A stretch of DNA of 64,000 nucleotides from Pacificispira sp965223125 (GTDB lineage: Bacteria > Pseudomonadota > Alphaproteobacteria > UBA8366 > Aestuariispiraceae), in assembly GCA_965223125.1 (NCBI GenBank), contig OZ244984.1, positions 2,914,001 to 2,978,000 on the forward strand, given 5' to 3'. This document shows positions 1-8,048 of this stretch, piece by piece (positions within the stretch are counted from its first letter, which is position 1; every line of letters starts with the position of its first letter). The notes under the pieces are model-generated. The model made no database searches, was not told the DNA's origin, and saw only the letters and a list, made by a program, of their open reading frames with translations. The position numbers and the translations under genes are program-made.

Positions 1-357
1 GGAATCGATGACAAGCTGTTCGGTCAGGTCAATCTCGTGCTGATCGGCCGCGACCATGTCTCGGAGGGCGGTTCCTTCACCCTGACCACCGGTGTTCTGA
101 CCCATGATCCGATCCGCTATGGCAGTTCCGCCTCCATGGTGAATGGTGCGGTCGATGCCTTCGTGCGGGCGGCTGCCATTGAAATGCCCGCCCGTCAGCG
201 GATCAACTCGGTCAGTCCCGGTGTGATCCTGGAGTCGATGGAAGGGTATGGACCGTATTTCCGGGGCCATGATCCGGTGCCTGCATCCCGTGCAGCGCTG
301 GGCTATGCCAAGAGTGTCGAGGGATTGCAGACCGGGCAGGTCTTTGAAATCTACTGA
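1..357 (+). CDS. Short-chain dehydrogenase/reductase, C-terminal part (5' end outside window)
   Basis: The reading frame is open from base 1 to a TGA at 355-357, so only the last 118 residues are seen. The stretch INSVSPGVILES matches the conserved segment after the active site of short-chain dehydrogenases, and the end (SVEGLQTGQVFEIY) is like the C-terminus of small, roughly 200-residue SDRs. The usual YxxxK active site is not intact: the tyrosine is in YGSSASMVNGAVDAF, with no lysine four residues on. This is typical of a divergent SDR subfamily. Substrate unknown. It converges on the heparinase-like gene 38 bp away. Confidence 0.75.
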   Translation, partial: GIDDKLFGQVNLVLIGRDHVSEGGSFTLTTGVLTHDPIRYGSSASMVNGAVDAFVRAAAIEMPARQRINSVSPGVILESMEGYGPYFRGHDPVPASRAALGYAKSVEGLQTGQVFEIY

Positions 358-395
358 CCAGGCCTATTGGATAGGATCCCTCAGCAGGTGCCGTA

Positions 396-2054
396 TCAGC
401 GCTTGCTTTCGCGCTGGAGCGCCCATTTGACAGAGGCACCATCAGGGCCGGTAACGCCGGTCAGGAGGATCTGCTGTGTGCGCTTGGTCTCCTGCTGTCC
501 GCCCAGATAAACGCTGTCGGTCAGCGACATGTCGGCACCGCTGGCCCGCAACCGCCAGCCGCTGCCCGACGGCGTTTTCAGCAGAGCGGCGGAATGGTTG
601 GAGAGCAGCGAGACCTGAACCTTCGGGTGCAGATGGAAACGCAGGGTGAAAGTATGACCCTCGCGTCCTTCCAGTCGATCCTCGCCCCGCAGATCGCTGC
701 CCACTGGCGATAGATACAGGCGTCGGGAATGGATCAGGCCGAAGGGCTTCTGGTAGCCGTCATGGGAGGCGTCGATCCAGACCGCACCCTCGCTCTCATT
801 GCGCTCCACAACGGTGCTGGCGCGGCGGCGTCCAATCCGTCCGTCGGCGGTGATTTCGTCCGCATTGGTGTCCTCAATCCCCAGGGTCGAATGCGCCGCC
901 GTGCTGCGCTGGGCGCGGGCCCAGGCACCGGTGGCGGTACGGGCGGCCCCGCAATTCACGATCAGCCGCTCGGTCCCGTAGCTGACCTCCAGCGCCAGCG
1001 GGGCGGCATGGGCATGGATGTCATAGGGGGCACCGGGCGGTGCGCCGACATCGATCAGCACATTCAGCTTACCGGAGATCAGGCGCTCGAACCCGCCATG
1101 GGGACAGCGGGTCGGTGCGCGTCCCTTCGCGTCGGCCCGGCCCAGAACCGCATCGATCTCCGCCCCGTCGCCCTCGCGGGTATCGTGAAACAGGCCCAGC
1201 CCGCCATCGCCATGGCGGAAGAAGCGCAGGACCGGGGCCATGCGGTCAATGGCGGTGACGAGGCTGATCGGGACTTCCGACTGGAATTCGATGAATAGTT
1301 CCCGCAATCCGACAAGCTCGCGCATGACCTCGAATTGCAGGCGCGGGCTGCGCGTCGCATGACATCCATCCGGCAGGATCACCCGGGACAGTTCCCGTTC
1401 CATTGCCGCGATGGCGGCGGGAAAGCGGTTGTGAAAGGCGGGCAGCATCAGGCTGGCCTGGACCAGTCCCAATATTCCGGCCAGCCGATCCTCCGCATCG
1501 CCCTCAATGCCTGCGACATAGCCCAGATGCCGGATCTGGCGACCCAGTGAGTCGAGCAGTTCAACCGCGAAAGCAGGGGGGGCTCCAGCAGTGATCAGGG
1601 TCCAGTGGCCAAGCCAGGCCCGCACCCGGTTTCCCGTGACACCGGCGGACCAGGTAATGCGATTGGCGGCGGGCCTGCCCCGCTCCTGATCAGCAAGCCA
1701 GGTGCTGACCAGGGTACGGGCGGTTGATCCCGCTGCTTCCCCGCCCGCTGCGGCCAGGTCGCGCAGCCAGGTGAAGCCATGTGCTTCCCTCTGCCAGTCG
1801 GTGGGTGCGTCCGGTATTTCCCAGGGAGTGGTTTCCGGTGTCAGGACCGATCCACCGAAGGCAAGGCGTCCGGAAATGATCGCCCGTCCCAGGGCCGGAT
1901 CCCCCGACCAGGGATCGCCGATCCGGCGGCTGGGTGCGCCGGGCCGAGGGCCACTCAGCATGGGACCATACAGACCCACAGCCCGCGCGCCACGTGCCAG
2001 AGCATAGCGCAGTTCCTGACCGATGAGGCTGGGAGAAGTGGCGACCGCGTCCAT
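396..2054 (-). CDS. Heparinase II/III family protein
   Basis: A 552-residue protein resembling the heparinase II/III-like family, polysaccharide lyases or related proteins that act on uronic-acid polymers. The C-terminal half carries the beta-sandwich signature with HAHAAPLALEVSYG and AHSTLGIED, which include the conserved histidines. The N-terminal half is the helical toroid region (for example WLGHW). No clear signal peptide is visible, so location is open. An upstream TTG at 2090 would overlap the rpe stop codon and add 12 residues. I prefer ATG at 2054 because the protein becomes family-like from MDAVATSP. It follows rpe on the same strand and is probably co-transcribed. The actual substrate cannot be told from sequence. 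Confidence 0.8.
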   Translation of the reverse strand: MDAVATSPSLIGQELRYALARGARAVGLYGPMLSGPRPGAPSRRIGDPWSGDPALGRAIISGRLAFGGSVLTPETTPWEIPDAPTDWQREAHGFTWLRDLAAAGGEAAGSTARTLVSTWLADQERGRPAANRITWSAGVTGNRVRAWLGHWTLITAGAPPAFAVELLDSLGRQIRHLGYVAGIEGDAEDRLAGILGLVQASLMLPAFHNRFPAAIAAMERELSRVILPDGCHATRSPRLQFEVMRELVGLRELFIEFQSEVPISLVTAIDRMAPVLRFFRHGDGGLGLFHDTREGDGAEIDAVLGRADAKGRAPTRCPHGGFERLISGKLNVLIDVGAPPGAPYDIHAHAAPLALEVSYGTERLIVNCGAARTATGAWARAQRSTAAHSTLGIEDTNADEITADGRIGRRRASTVVERNESEGAVWIDASHDGYQKPFGLIHSRRLYLSPVGSDLRGEDRLEGREGHTFTLRFHLHPKVQVSLLSNHSAALLKTPSGSGWRLRASGADMSLTDSVYLGGQQETKRTQQILLTGVTGPDGASVKWALQRESKR

Positions 2055-2086
2055 CGTCTGTATTCGGCCTTCCTGTCTGTAACGTC

Positions 2087-2752
2087 TCAATCGCCGCGCA
2101 GGCGACGAATATTTCCCGCATAGGCACCGGGGCCACCCTTGAAGGTGGCGGTACCGGCAACCAGCACGTCGGCACCGGCGGCGATGGCCTGAGCTGCGGT
2201 TTCGAAATTGATGCCGCCGTCAACTTCCAGATCGATTTCGCGACCGCTGGCATCGATCATCCGGCGCAGATGCACGATCTTGTCCAGTTGCGAGGCGATG
2301 AAGCTCTGCCCGCCGAAACCTGGATTGACCGACATCACCAGGATCAGATCCACCAGATCCAGCACCGGTTCCACGACCGATGCCGGGGTGCCCGGATTCA
2401 GCACCACACCCGCCTTTTTGCCCAGCGCGCGGATCGATTGCAGCGTGCGGTGCAGATGCGGCCCGGATTCCGGATGCACTGAGAGGATATCCGCCCCGGC
2501 TTTGGCAAAGGCCTCTATATAGGGATCGACTGGTGCGATCATCAGATGCACGTCGAAGACCTTGGTACTGTGCGGGCGCAAGGCCGCGACCACGGCGGGA
2601 CCGATGGTGATATTGGGCACGAAATGACCGTCCATGACATCGACATGGATGTAATCCGCCCCAGCCGCATCAATGGCCGCGACTTCGGCGCCAAGGCTGG
2701 CGAAATCGGCGGACAGGATGGAGGGTGCAATGCGGATCGGTCTCTGGGGCAC
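2087..2752 (-). CDS. rpe: Ribulose-phosphate 3-epimerase
   Basis: This enzyme interconverts ribulose 5-phosphate and xylulose 5-phosphate in the pentose phosphate and Calvin pathways in the cytoplasm. The 221-residue length is normal for the family. Diagnostic motifs appear in order: APSILSADF at the N-terminus, HVDVMDGHFVPN with metal-binding His and Asp, DVHLMI, MSVNPGFGGQSF (phosphate-binding loop), and LEVDGGI with the second catalytic Asp. The start is GTG at 2752. The heparinase-like gene follows closely downstream and could use a TTG that overlaps the rpe stop. Confidence 0.97.
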   Translation of the reverse strand: MPQRPIRIAPSILSADFASLGAEVAAIDAAGADYIHVDVMDGHFVPNITIGPAVVAALRPHSTKVFDVHLMIAPVDPYIEAFAKAGADILSVHPESGPHLHRTLQSIRALGKKAGVVLNPGTPASVVEPVLDLVDLILVMSVNPGFGGQSFIASQLDKIVHLRRMIDASGREIDLEVDGGINFETAAQAIAAGADVLVAGTATFKGGPGAYAGNIRRLRGD

Positions 2753-2831
2753 TGTGCGTCAGCCTCTGCGGTCACTTTTGTCGAGATGGTACAGGTAATC
2801 ATCGATTCGTCCGCATGCAACAAGGCCGCAC

Positions 2832-4127
2832 TCAATTGTCCTGCGGGGTGAAAAGAGTGATTCGACCGTCCAGCCCGGCGATAGCGGCATTCTCGATCCT
2901 GCGCAACTGTGTGTCGGCGGGCAGGGCTGAGGCCGTTGCCGAGTCCATCAGGATCGTTGTGCCGGTTGTCTTGTTCAGGGCCTCCAGTCGGGCTGCTAGA
3001 TTGACGGTATTGCCATGCACCGTGTAACCGCGCCGTCCGGCACCTCCGACCGTTCCGGCGACCAGCGGCCCGGTGGCGAGACCGACGCGCACCGATAGCT
3101 GTTCACCCTCGAACGCCTGTTCGCGGCAGCATTGCAACAGGGCCAGGGCAGCGGCGAGCGCGTGCTGTGCATGGTTGTCCAGGTCGGTCGGGGCGTTGAA
3201 CACCGCCAGCACCGCATCTCCCTGGAACTGCGTGATGACGCCGCCGCGCTCACCGATACAGGCCGCAGCCGTGTCGAAATAGGCGTTCAGCACCCGTACC
3301 GTCGCCTCCGGTCCCAACCGGTCGGTCAGGTTGGTGAACCCCGCCAGATCGCAGAATACGACGGTCGCCACCCGTTCCTGCGTCGGCAGGATGCCGCCAC
3401 TTGCCAGCACCGCCTCGGCAATCGCATCGGGGACATACTGACCGAATGTCTCCCGGATCGTGCGGTTGCGGCGTTCCGCCTGGATCTGGCGTCGAACCAG
3501 CCGTTGTGTTCGGAATACGATCAGGGCCAGCATTCCGGCCACCGCCAACAGGACGATGGATTCCTGTATTCGGCTGTTGGAAGCCGTCCAGTCGGGGGAG
3601 AGCAGAAAGGACATATAGACGGTATCGGTCGCGCCCGCCGGAATATCGTTCCAGTCCAGACTGCCCGGATGATCAGCCCAAAGGAACAGGGCACCCCAGC
3701 CGAGAACCAGACACAGCCCGGTCCAGAGCACGATCCGGGGGGAGAGGCTAAGGCCGGTGCTGATCAGCACCAGAAAGAGCAGCGGGAAATAGTTGAAATG
3801 ATAGAGCAGTCCTCGGGGTAGCCCGTCGAAGATTGTCGACATCGCAACCGCAATACCGGCCAACACGAAACCGACATCCAGCGCGTAGAAGAAATATGGC
3901 AGCCAGCGATGCGTCTGATAGGCGGGAATGAGTCGGAGGTGGAGCGCCGTCACCCCAGCGATCAGCGCGCATCCGGCCAGTGTGTAATAGACGATGGGCG
4001 GGTTGCGGCTGATCCCGAACCAGAGGGCAAACAGAAGGATGATCAACAGACGGCCCAGCATGGCAATCCGTGTCGTGTCGGCGCGTTCCTCCTCGAACAG
4101 GTCTTGTAATTCCTGCTCTGTCCCCAT
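2832..4127 (-). CDS. Membrane-anchored class III adenylate/guanylate cyclase
   Basis: A 431-residue protein. The N-terminal half has about six hydrophobic segments (from LLIILLFALWFGI to SIVLLAVAGMLALIVF). It is followed by the linker RETFGQYVPDAIAE and a C-terminal class III cyclase domain. Visible catalytic elements are FCDLAGFT and FQGDAVLAVF, which hold the two metal-binding Asp, and GNTVNLAARLE, with transition-state Asn and Arg. The position where most adenylate cyclases have the base-recognising Lys reads Gln (ITQFQGD), so nucleotide preference is uncertain. The start is ATG at 4127; a TTG at 4136 would overlap the stop of the VOC gene upstream. It probably makes cAMP at the inner membrane in response to an unknown signal. 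Confidence 0.88.
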   Translation of the reverse strand: MGTEQELQDLFEEERADTTRIAMLGRLLIILLFALWFGISRNPPIVYYTLAGCALIAGVTALHLRLIPAYQTHRWLPYFFYALDVGFVLAGIAVAMSTIFDGLPRGLLYHFNYFPLLFLVLISTGLSLSPRIVLWTGLCLVLGWGALFLWADHPGSLDWNDIPAGATDTVYMSFLLSPDWTASNSRIQESIVLLAVAGMLALIVFRTQRLVRRQIQAERRNRTIRETFGQYVPDAIAEAVLASGGILPTQERVATVVFCDLAGFTNLTDRLGPEATVRVLNAYFDTAAACIGERGGVITQFQGDAVLAVFNAPTDLDNHAQHALAAALALLQCCREQAFEGEQLSVRVGLATGPLVAGTVGGAGRRGYTVHGNTVNLAARLEALNKTTGTTILMDSATASALPADTQLRRIENAAIAGLDGRITLFTPQDN

Positions 4128-4132
4128 CCGCG

Positions 4133-4510
4133 TCAATCCGGCAGCGGGTACTGGATCAGCGTCAGGATATTGCCGTCCGGATCGAAGAAATGCGCCAGGG
4201 CCCCGCCCCAGGGTTGCAATTCGGGTCGTCCGTCAAAGACGACTCCCTTGGCCTCCATCGCGGCGACACTGGCGCGGATATCGGGCGTGGCAAAGGAGAT
4301 GCCGGTAAAGCGCCCGACCAGCTCGTCCGCCTCCTCGGGATCATCCACCTTATCGATGGCTTCCAGCACCAGCTTGACGGAGCCGGTATCGAAAATTGCC
4401 ACCACGTCTTCGGTAATCGCGGGGGTCATGCCCAGCTTGTCGCGATAGAAGGGCAGGGCCTTCGTCAGATCGGCGGTGAAGATGCGGATCGTGTCTATCG
4501 GTCCCAGCAT
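4133..4510 (-). CDS. VOC (glyoxalase/bleomycin resistance-like) family protein
   Basis: A 125-residue single-domain protein of the vicinal oxygen chelate fold. It begins LGPIDTIRIFTADLTKALPF and ends with the hallmark FFDPDGNILTLIQ. Length fits one pair of beta-alpha-beta-beta-beta modules. Members include glyoxalases, dioxygenases and antibiotic-binding proteins, and the substrate cannot be inferred. The frame opens at 4585, but residues before MLGPIDT do not look like the fold, so I start at ATG 4510. It lies 5 bp upstream of the cyclase gene and may be in one operon with it. Confidence 0.82.
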   Translation of the reverse strand: MLGPIDTIRIFTADLTKALPFYRDKLGMTPAITEDVVAIFDTGSVKLVLEAIDKVDDPEEADELVGRFTGISFATPDIRASVAAMEAKGVVFDGRPELQPWGGALAHFFDPDGNILTLIQYPLPD

Positions 4511-4624
4511 GGGTCCAGGCTCCTCTCGCACAGTGTCGCATATCATGTCCGCTTCCTGTTTGACACAGGACCGTCCGGCGGACAACGTCCACGGATTGCA
4601 GATTGCTTCGGGAGTATCCTGTTG

Positions 4625-5068
4625 ATGGCTTCACTCACTCTGGCGCAGGCGCGCCTCATCCTCGCTCATGGCATGGCGTATCCAAGGTCGGGGCCGGAGC
4701 GGCGGATTGCCATTGCGGTGGTCGATGCGGGCGGGCATCTGCTGGCGCTGGAGCGGGAGGAGGCGGCCCCGGTGCTGCTGGCCCCTATCGCCCAGGCCAA
4801 GGCGCAGACCTGCATCAGCTATGGCAAGCCGACCAAGGCCATGATGGCCCTGGCAGGGGTATTTCCAACATGGTTCGACGGGATCAGCCGTGTATCGATG
4901 GCGCGTATGGGCCTGCCGCTGATCGCCACCATGGGCGGCGTTCTGATCCGCGATGCGGAGGGTAGGGTGCTGGGCGCGGTCGGTGTCGCGGGCGAGGCGG
5001 GGGAGACGGATGAGGCAATCGCGGTTGCGGGCATTCGGGCGGCGGGTCTTCTCGCCGATGCGGGATAA
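4625..5068 (+). CDS. GlcG/HbpS family protein (DUF336-like)
   Basis: A 147-residue protein that starts at ATG 4625 with the typical SLTLAQARLILAHG opening and contains AIAVVDAGGHLLALER, KAQTCISYG and GGVLIRDAEGRVLGAVGVAGE. This is the profile of the GlcG/HbpS family. Some members bind heme or are encoded with glycolate oxidase or diol dehydratase genes; most have no known function. It is divergent from the VOC gene and lies 23 bp upstream of the threonine aldolase gene, so the two are probably co-transcribed. The frame is open much further upstream, but that part is only antisense to the cyclase and VOC genes. Confidence 0.85.
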   Translation: MASLTLAQARLILAHGMAYPRSGPERRIAIAVVDAGGHLLALEREEAAPVLLAPIAQAKAQTCISYGKPTKAMMALAGVFPTWFDGISRVSMARMGLPLIATMGGVLIRDAEGRVLGAVGVAGEAGETDEAIAVAGIRAAGLLADAG

Positions 5069-5091
5069 CATCACAGTTGGAGACGGGCAGT

Positions 5092-6153
5092 ATGGTAACG
5101 GTTTCGACCAGTAATTCGGTGCGGATTGATCTCTACAGCGACACCAAGACCAGGCCATCGCCCGGCATGCTGGCGGCGATGGCTGATGCGGTGGTGGGCG
5201 ACGAGCAGGCCTTCGAGGACCCGACCACACTGGCGCTGGAGGCGCGAGCCGCCGACCTGCTGGGGAAGGAGGCAGCGCTGTTCCTGCCCTCCGGGACGAT
5301 GTGCAACCAGATCGCCCTGCAGGTCCATTGCCGCCCCGGCGATGCGGTTCTGGCCGACCGTACCGCCCATATCATCGGCTTCGAGGGCGGCGGGGCGGGG
5401 GCGACGGCGGGGGCGAACATCCTCCCCCTCGACGGGGTGGGCGGCGTCTATTCCGTCGCTCAGGCAGCGGCGGCGATCCCGTCCCCCGCCAACCGCTACG
5501 CGCCCCGCGTGCGCCTGATCGAGGTTGAACAGAGCGCCAATCTGGGCGGCGGCACCGTCTGGCCGCTGGAGGTGCTGGACGGGCTCGGTGCGCTGGCAGC
5601 GGCGCAGGGGATCGCAACCCATATGGACGGGGCGCGGCTGATGAATGCCGTCGCCGCCACCGGCATCCCGGCGGCGCGGCAGGCGCAGGCGATGGATTCG
5701 GTCTGGCTCGACCTCTCCAAGGGCCTCGGCTGTCCCATCGGCGCATTGCTGGCGGGGAAGAAAGACTTTATCGCCGAGGCCTGGCGGGTGAAGCAGCGCA
5801 TGGGCGGCGCGCTGCGCCAGTCCGGCTATCTCGCCGCCGCCGGTCTCTACGCCTTCGATCACAATCTGGCGCGACTGGCCGAGGACAACACCCATGCCAG
5901 GCTCTTCGCCGACGGCATTGCCGACCTGCCTGGCGTGGACCTCGACCCCGCGACGGTGCAGACCAACATCGTCTTCTTCCGCCTGACCGATCAGGCCGCG
6001 ATGGACGCCCCCACCCTGTCCCGCCGCCTGCAGGATCAGGGCATCCGCATCGGTGCCTTCGACGCCAGAACGCTGCGCGCCGTCACCCATCTGGACGTCA
6101 CCCGCGCCGGGGTAGAGGAAGCAATCGCGGCGATGCGCGCGGCGCTGGGGTAG
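5092..6153 (+). CDS. ltaE: Low-specificity L-threonine aldolase-type PLP lyase
   Basis: A 353-residue fold-type I PLP enzyme of the beta-eliminating lyase/threonine aldolase family, which cleaves threonine or allo-threonine to glycine and acetaldehyde. Family marks are DLYSDTKTRPSPGML near the N-terminus, GDEQAFEDPT, GKEAALFLPSGTMCNQ, HMDGARLMNA (Asp contacting the pyridine ring) and DLSKGLGCPIGA, whose Lys forms the Schiff base. The start is ATG 5092 with GGAGA about 8 nt upstream; a TTG at 5077 is less likely. Closely related aldolases differ in stereospecificity, which sequence alone does not settle. Confidence 0.9.
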   Translation: MVTVSTSNSVRIDLYSDTKTRPSPGMLAAMADAVVGDEQAFEDPTTLALEARAADLLGKEAALFLPSGTMCNQIALQVHCRPGDAVLADRTAHIIGFEGGGAGATAGANILPLDGVGGVYSVAQAAAAIPSPANRYAPRVRLIEVEQSANLGGGTVWPLEVLDGLGALAAAQGIATHMDGARLMNAVAATGIPAARQAQAMDSVWLDLSKGLGCPIGALLAGKKDFIAEAWRVKQRMGGALRQSGYLAAAGLYAFDHNLARLAEDNTHARLFADGIADLPGVDLDPATVQTNIVFFRLTDQAAMDAPTLSRRLQDQGIRIGAFDARTLRAVTHLDVTRAGVEEAIAAMRAALG

Positions 6154-6258
6154 GGGATATCGCGAAGGGCGCGAAGAAGGCGCAAAGGACGCGGAGGCAT
6201 GTGCGACTGCCCGTACGCCCCGGCTGTCGGAAGACGTTGAAATGAAATGACTCACACC
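6154..6258. other. Intergenic stretch with GCGAAGG-type imperfect repeats
   Basis: After the threonine aldolase stop, the sequence is a purine-rich run of imperfect CGCGAAGG/GCGCAAAGGA units (about 6158-6200). It then leads into the structured repeat at 6259-6357. No gene or tRNA is visible. Confidence 0.5.
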
Positions 6259-6357
6259 GTCACTCCCGCGCAGGCGGGAGTCCAGAGCGGCGGATCCGAA
6301 TGCCTGCCGGTGGCTCTGGACCCCGGACAGCCGCGTCGCGTCTTCCGGGGAGACGAA
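6259..6357 (+). repeat. Dispersed triple-hairpin intergenic repeat, copy 1
   Basis: About 99 bp that recur with small changes at 13707-13805. The element folds as consecutive inverted repeats: ACTCCCGC/GCGGGAGT (6262-6281), TCCAGAGC/GCTCTGGA (6281-6320) and CCCCGGA/TCCGGGG (6321-6350). The second and third stems are near-identical in both copies, while the first differs in sequence but keeps its pairing. This is a REP/BIME-like non-coding element. A short minus-strand reading frame through it is a translation of the repeat, not a gene. Confidence 0.85.
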
Positions 6358-6406
6358 GATTCCGGATACTCGTAACTATACTTCCAACATTGAAGAACCA
6401 GAAAAG

Positions 6407-6427
6407 TGTACTGTCACCGCAATCCTG
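6407..6427 (-). repeat. Solitary degenerate copy of the ATTACGGTGAC cassette-end motif
   Basis: On the minus strand this reads like the motif that brackets the small genes at 8634-10473, with several mismatches (plus strand GTGTACTGTCACCGCAATCC). It lies about 33 bp upstream of aroQ. No partner copy of opposite orientation is seen nearby. Confidence 0.45.
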
Positions 6428-6459
6428 ACATCTGACCGACGGGAAAAGGGGAGGCACCC

Positions 6460-6942
6460 ATGACGCATATCACCATTCTGAACGGCCCCAATCTGAACCT
6501 GCTGGGGGAGCGGGAGCCGGAAATCTATGGCGCGACCACCCTGCCGGAGATCGAACAGGGCTGTCGCGCCCTGGCCGGGACGCTGGGCATCGATATCGAC
6601 TTCTATCAGTCGAATTTCGAAGGCGAGCTGATTAACTGGATTCACGCGGCACGCAAGACCAGCGACGCCATCGTCATCAACCCGGCAGGCCTGTCCTTCC
6701 ATTCCATCCCGTTGCTGGATGCGCTGAAGACATTCGACGGCCCCATCGTGGAAATCCACATTTCCAACATCCATGCCCGCGACGAGTTGCACCGGCATTC
6801 GATCCTCTCGACGGTCGCCAGCGGCGTCATCTGCGGCATGGGCCCCTTCGGCTACAGCCTCGCAATGCTGGCCGCGTCAAGGATGCTGGGCGAAGCCCCG
6901 GCGGGGATGCCGGACAGTCTGGCCGCGCTGCCGACCGGATAG
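6460..6942 (+). CDS. aroQ: Type II 3-dehydroquinate dehydratase
   Basis: This enzyme dehydrates 3-dehydroquinate to 3-dehydroshikimate in the shikimate pathway (cytoplasm). The 160-residue length is slightly above the usual 145-150. Motifs are ILNGPNLNLLGEREPEIYG (catalytic Tyr and Arg region), NPAGLSFHSIPLLDAL and EIHISNIHARDELHRHSI with the active-site His. The ATG at 6460 has a good AAGGGGAGG ribosome site. In many alphaproteobacteria aroQ is followed by accB and accC; here an AT-rich membrane protein gene follows instead, so the context is rearranged. Confidence 0.96.
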   Translation: MTHITILNGPNLNLLGEREPEIYGATTLPEIEQGCRALAGTLGIDIDFYQSNFEGELINWIHAARKTSDAIVINPAGLSFHSIPLLDALKTFDGPIVEIHISNIHARDELHRHSILSTVASGVICGMGPFGYSLAMLAASRMLGEAPAGMPDSLAALPTG

Positions 6943-7087
6943 AAGGCCTGTCGGGTATCGAGCAAACATCCTATGCCCCACCTTCGGACCCGTCGTCGGT
7001 AGGGCTGGAACCTGTCCACCGGATGATTGTCTTTGCACCATCCGGGGCGCGGTATCGACTTTGTCCTGATCTTGCTGCTGAAACAGG

Positions 7088-8038
7088 ATGCGAGGAGAGG
7101 AGTGTATAACACACCATCTATTCAGAGTTGAATTTCCCCCAATTCGACTTCAATATCCATATATACATCCAGGGTGGGAGGTCACTTTGTATATCAGGCA
7201 GACGATAGCGTTGATCGTGCGCGAGAAACTCATTCTTTTATCGTTTACAATGCAATTTCTAGCGAATGTGTCTCTGTCTGTATTGGCAATTTATTTGATC
7301 CATAACTATTATGAGCTTATTTCCGAGAATTATTTTTGGGTGTTCTTTATTTATTATGCGGTTTTTTGCACGATCTGTATTTTGTTGAATGCGTTTTTAT
7401 TGGAGGTTGTTTATCAGATCGAAACTGGGAATAAGCCGGAACTCTGGCAATGTATATTCGATATGATGCGTCATAATCTCATTCATATTTTCCCGCTTGG
7501 AATGGTCTGGGCCAGCCTTCTATTCATTCTTCTGATCGTTGAGTCTTTTCTGAGTTCAAATGCAAAGAGAAAAAGCCTTAAGAATCTTGTTAATACCGGT
7601 TTCACGCTACTTCGGGAGGGGTTGCGTATGATCGTGTTCCTGACATTGACGATCATAACCTGGGAAGAGAAAAGCCTGATTGGTGCTTTCAATAAAGCTC
7701 GAAAAAGTTTATCAGGGAATTTTTCAAAATATTTTATAGAATATACAAGAAGTAGAATATCAGTTATGGTGTTGCTTATTCCTGTTTTTTTTGTAGGTTT
7801 TATGTCGGGTAGTGGCATTGAATTTCCATTATGGGTAATTTTTATTACATTGTTATATTTTCAATTGGTTATGTCTTTCACAATACTTCTTGAACAGCTG
7901 ATTGTAGCGGAAATTGTGATGTGGGAAACGAAATACTTGAAAGCAATCGAGGCGGCACCGGATGATGCTGATCCAGAAATCGTCCTGACAGACATTCCTC
8001 GCCCCAGTATTTTCGACACAGTTGCAGATCTGCGTTGA
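7088..8038 (+). CDS. AT-rich multi-pass membrane protein, unknown function
   Basis: A 316-residue protein with about six hydrophobic segments, for example FWVFFIYYAVFCTICILLNA, LIHIFPLGMVWASLLFIL, ISVMVLLIPVFFVGFM and FPLWVIFITLLYFQLVMSF, and a polar C-terminal tail of about 35 residues. I do not recognise a named family. The arrangement (helix pairs separated by a basic amphipathic stretch, ending with a long helical pair) resembles several bacterial DUF membrane families. Codon use and base composition are far more AT-rich than all neighbours, a sign of recent transfer. ATG 7088 is the first start; a later start nearer MQFLANV is possible. Confidence 0.7.
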   Translation: MRGEECITHHLFRVEFPPIRLQYPYIHPGWEVTLYIRQTIALIVREKLILLSFTMQFLANVSLSVLAIYLIHNYYELISENYFWVFFIYYAVFCTICILLNAFLLEVVYQIETGNKPELWQCIFDMMRHNLIHIFPLGMVWASLLFILLIVESFLSSNAKRKSLKNLVNTGFTLLREGLRMIVFLTLTIITWEEKSLIGAFNKARKSLSGNFSKYFIEYTRSRISVMVLLIPVFFVGFMSGSGIEFPLWVIFITLLYFQLVMSFTILLEQLIVAEIVMWETKYLKAIEAAPDDADPEIVLTDIPRPSIFDTVADLR

Positions 8039-8048
8039 ACTCCCCAGC

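Noticed and set aside
4070..4624. N-terminal extension of the GlcG/HbpS-like gene
   Set aside because: The open frame runs over the cyclase start and VOC gene on the other strand; the conserved protein begins at 4625 with its own ATG.
5071..6255. Long minus-strand frame opposite the threonine aldolase gene
   Set aside because: His/Arg/Gly-rich antisense shadow; the plus-strand gene has complete PLP-enzyme motifs.
6260..6457. Small minus-strand protein upstream of aroQ
   Set aside because: It is a translation of the hairpin repeat and the solitary motif; the same peptide pattern appears at the second repeat copy.
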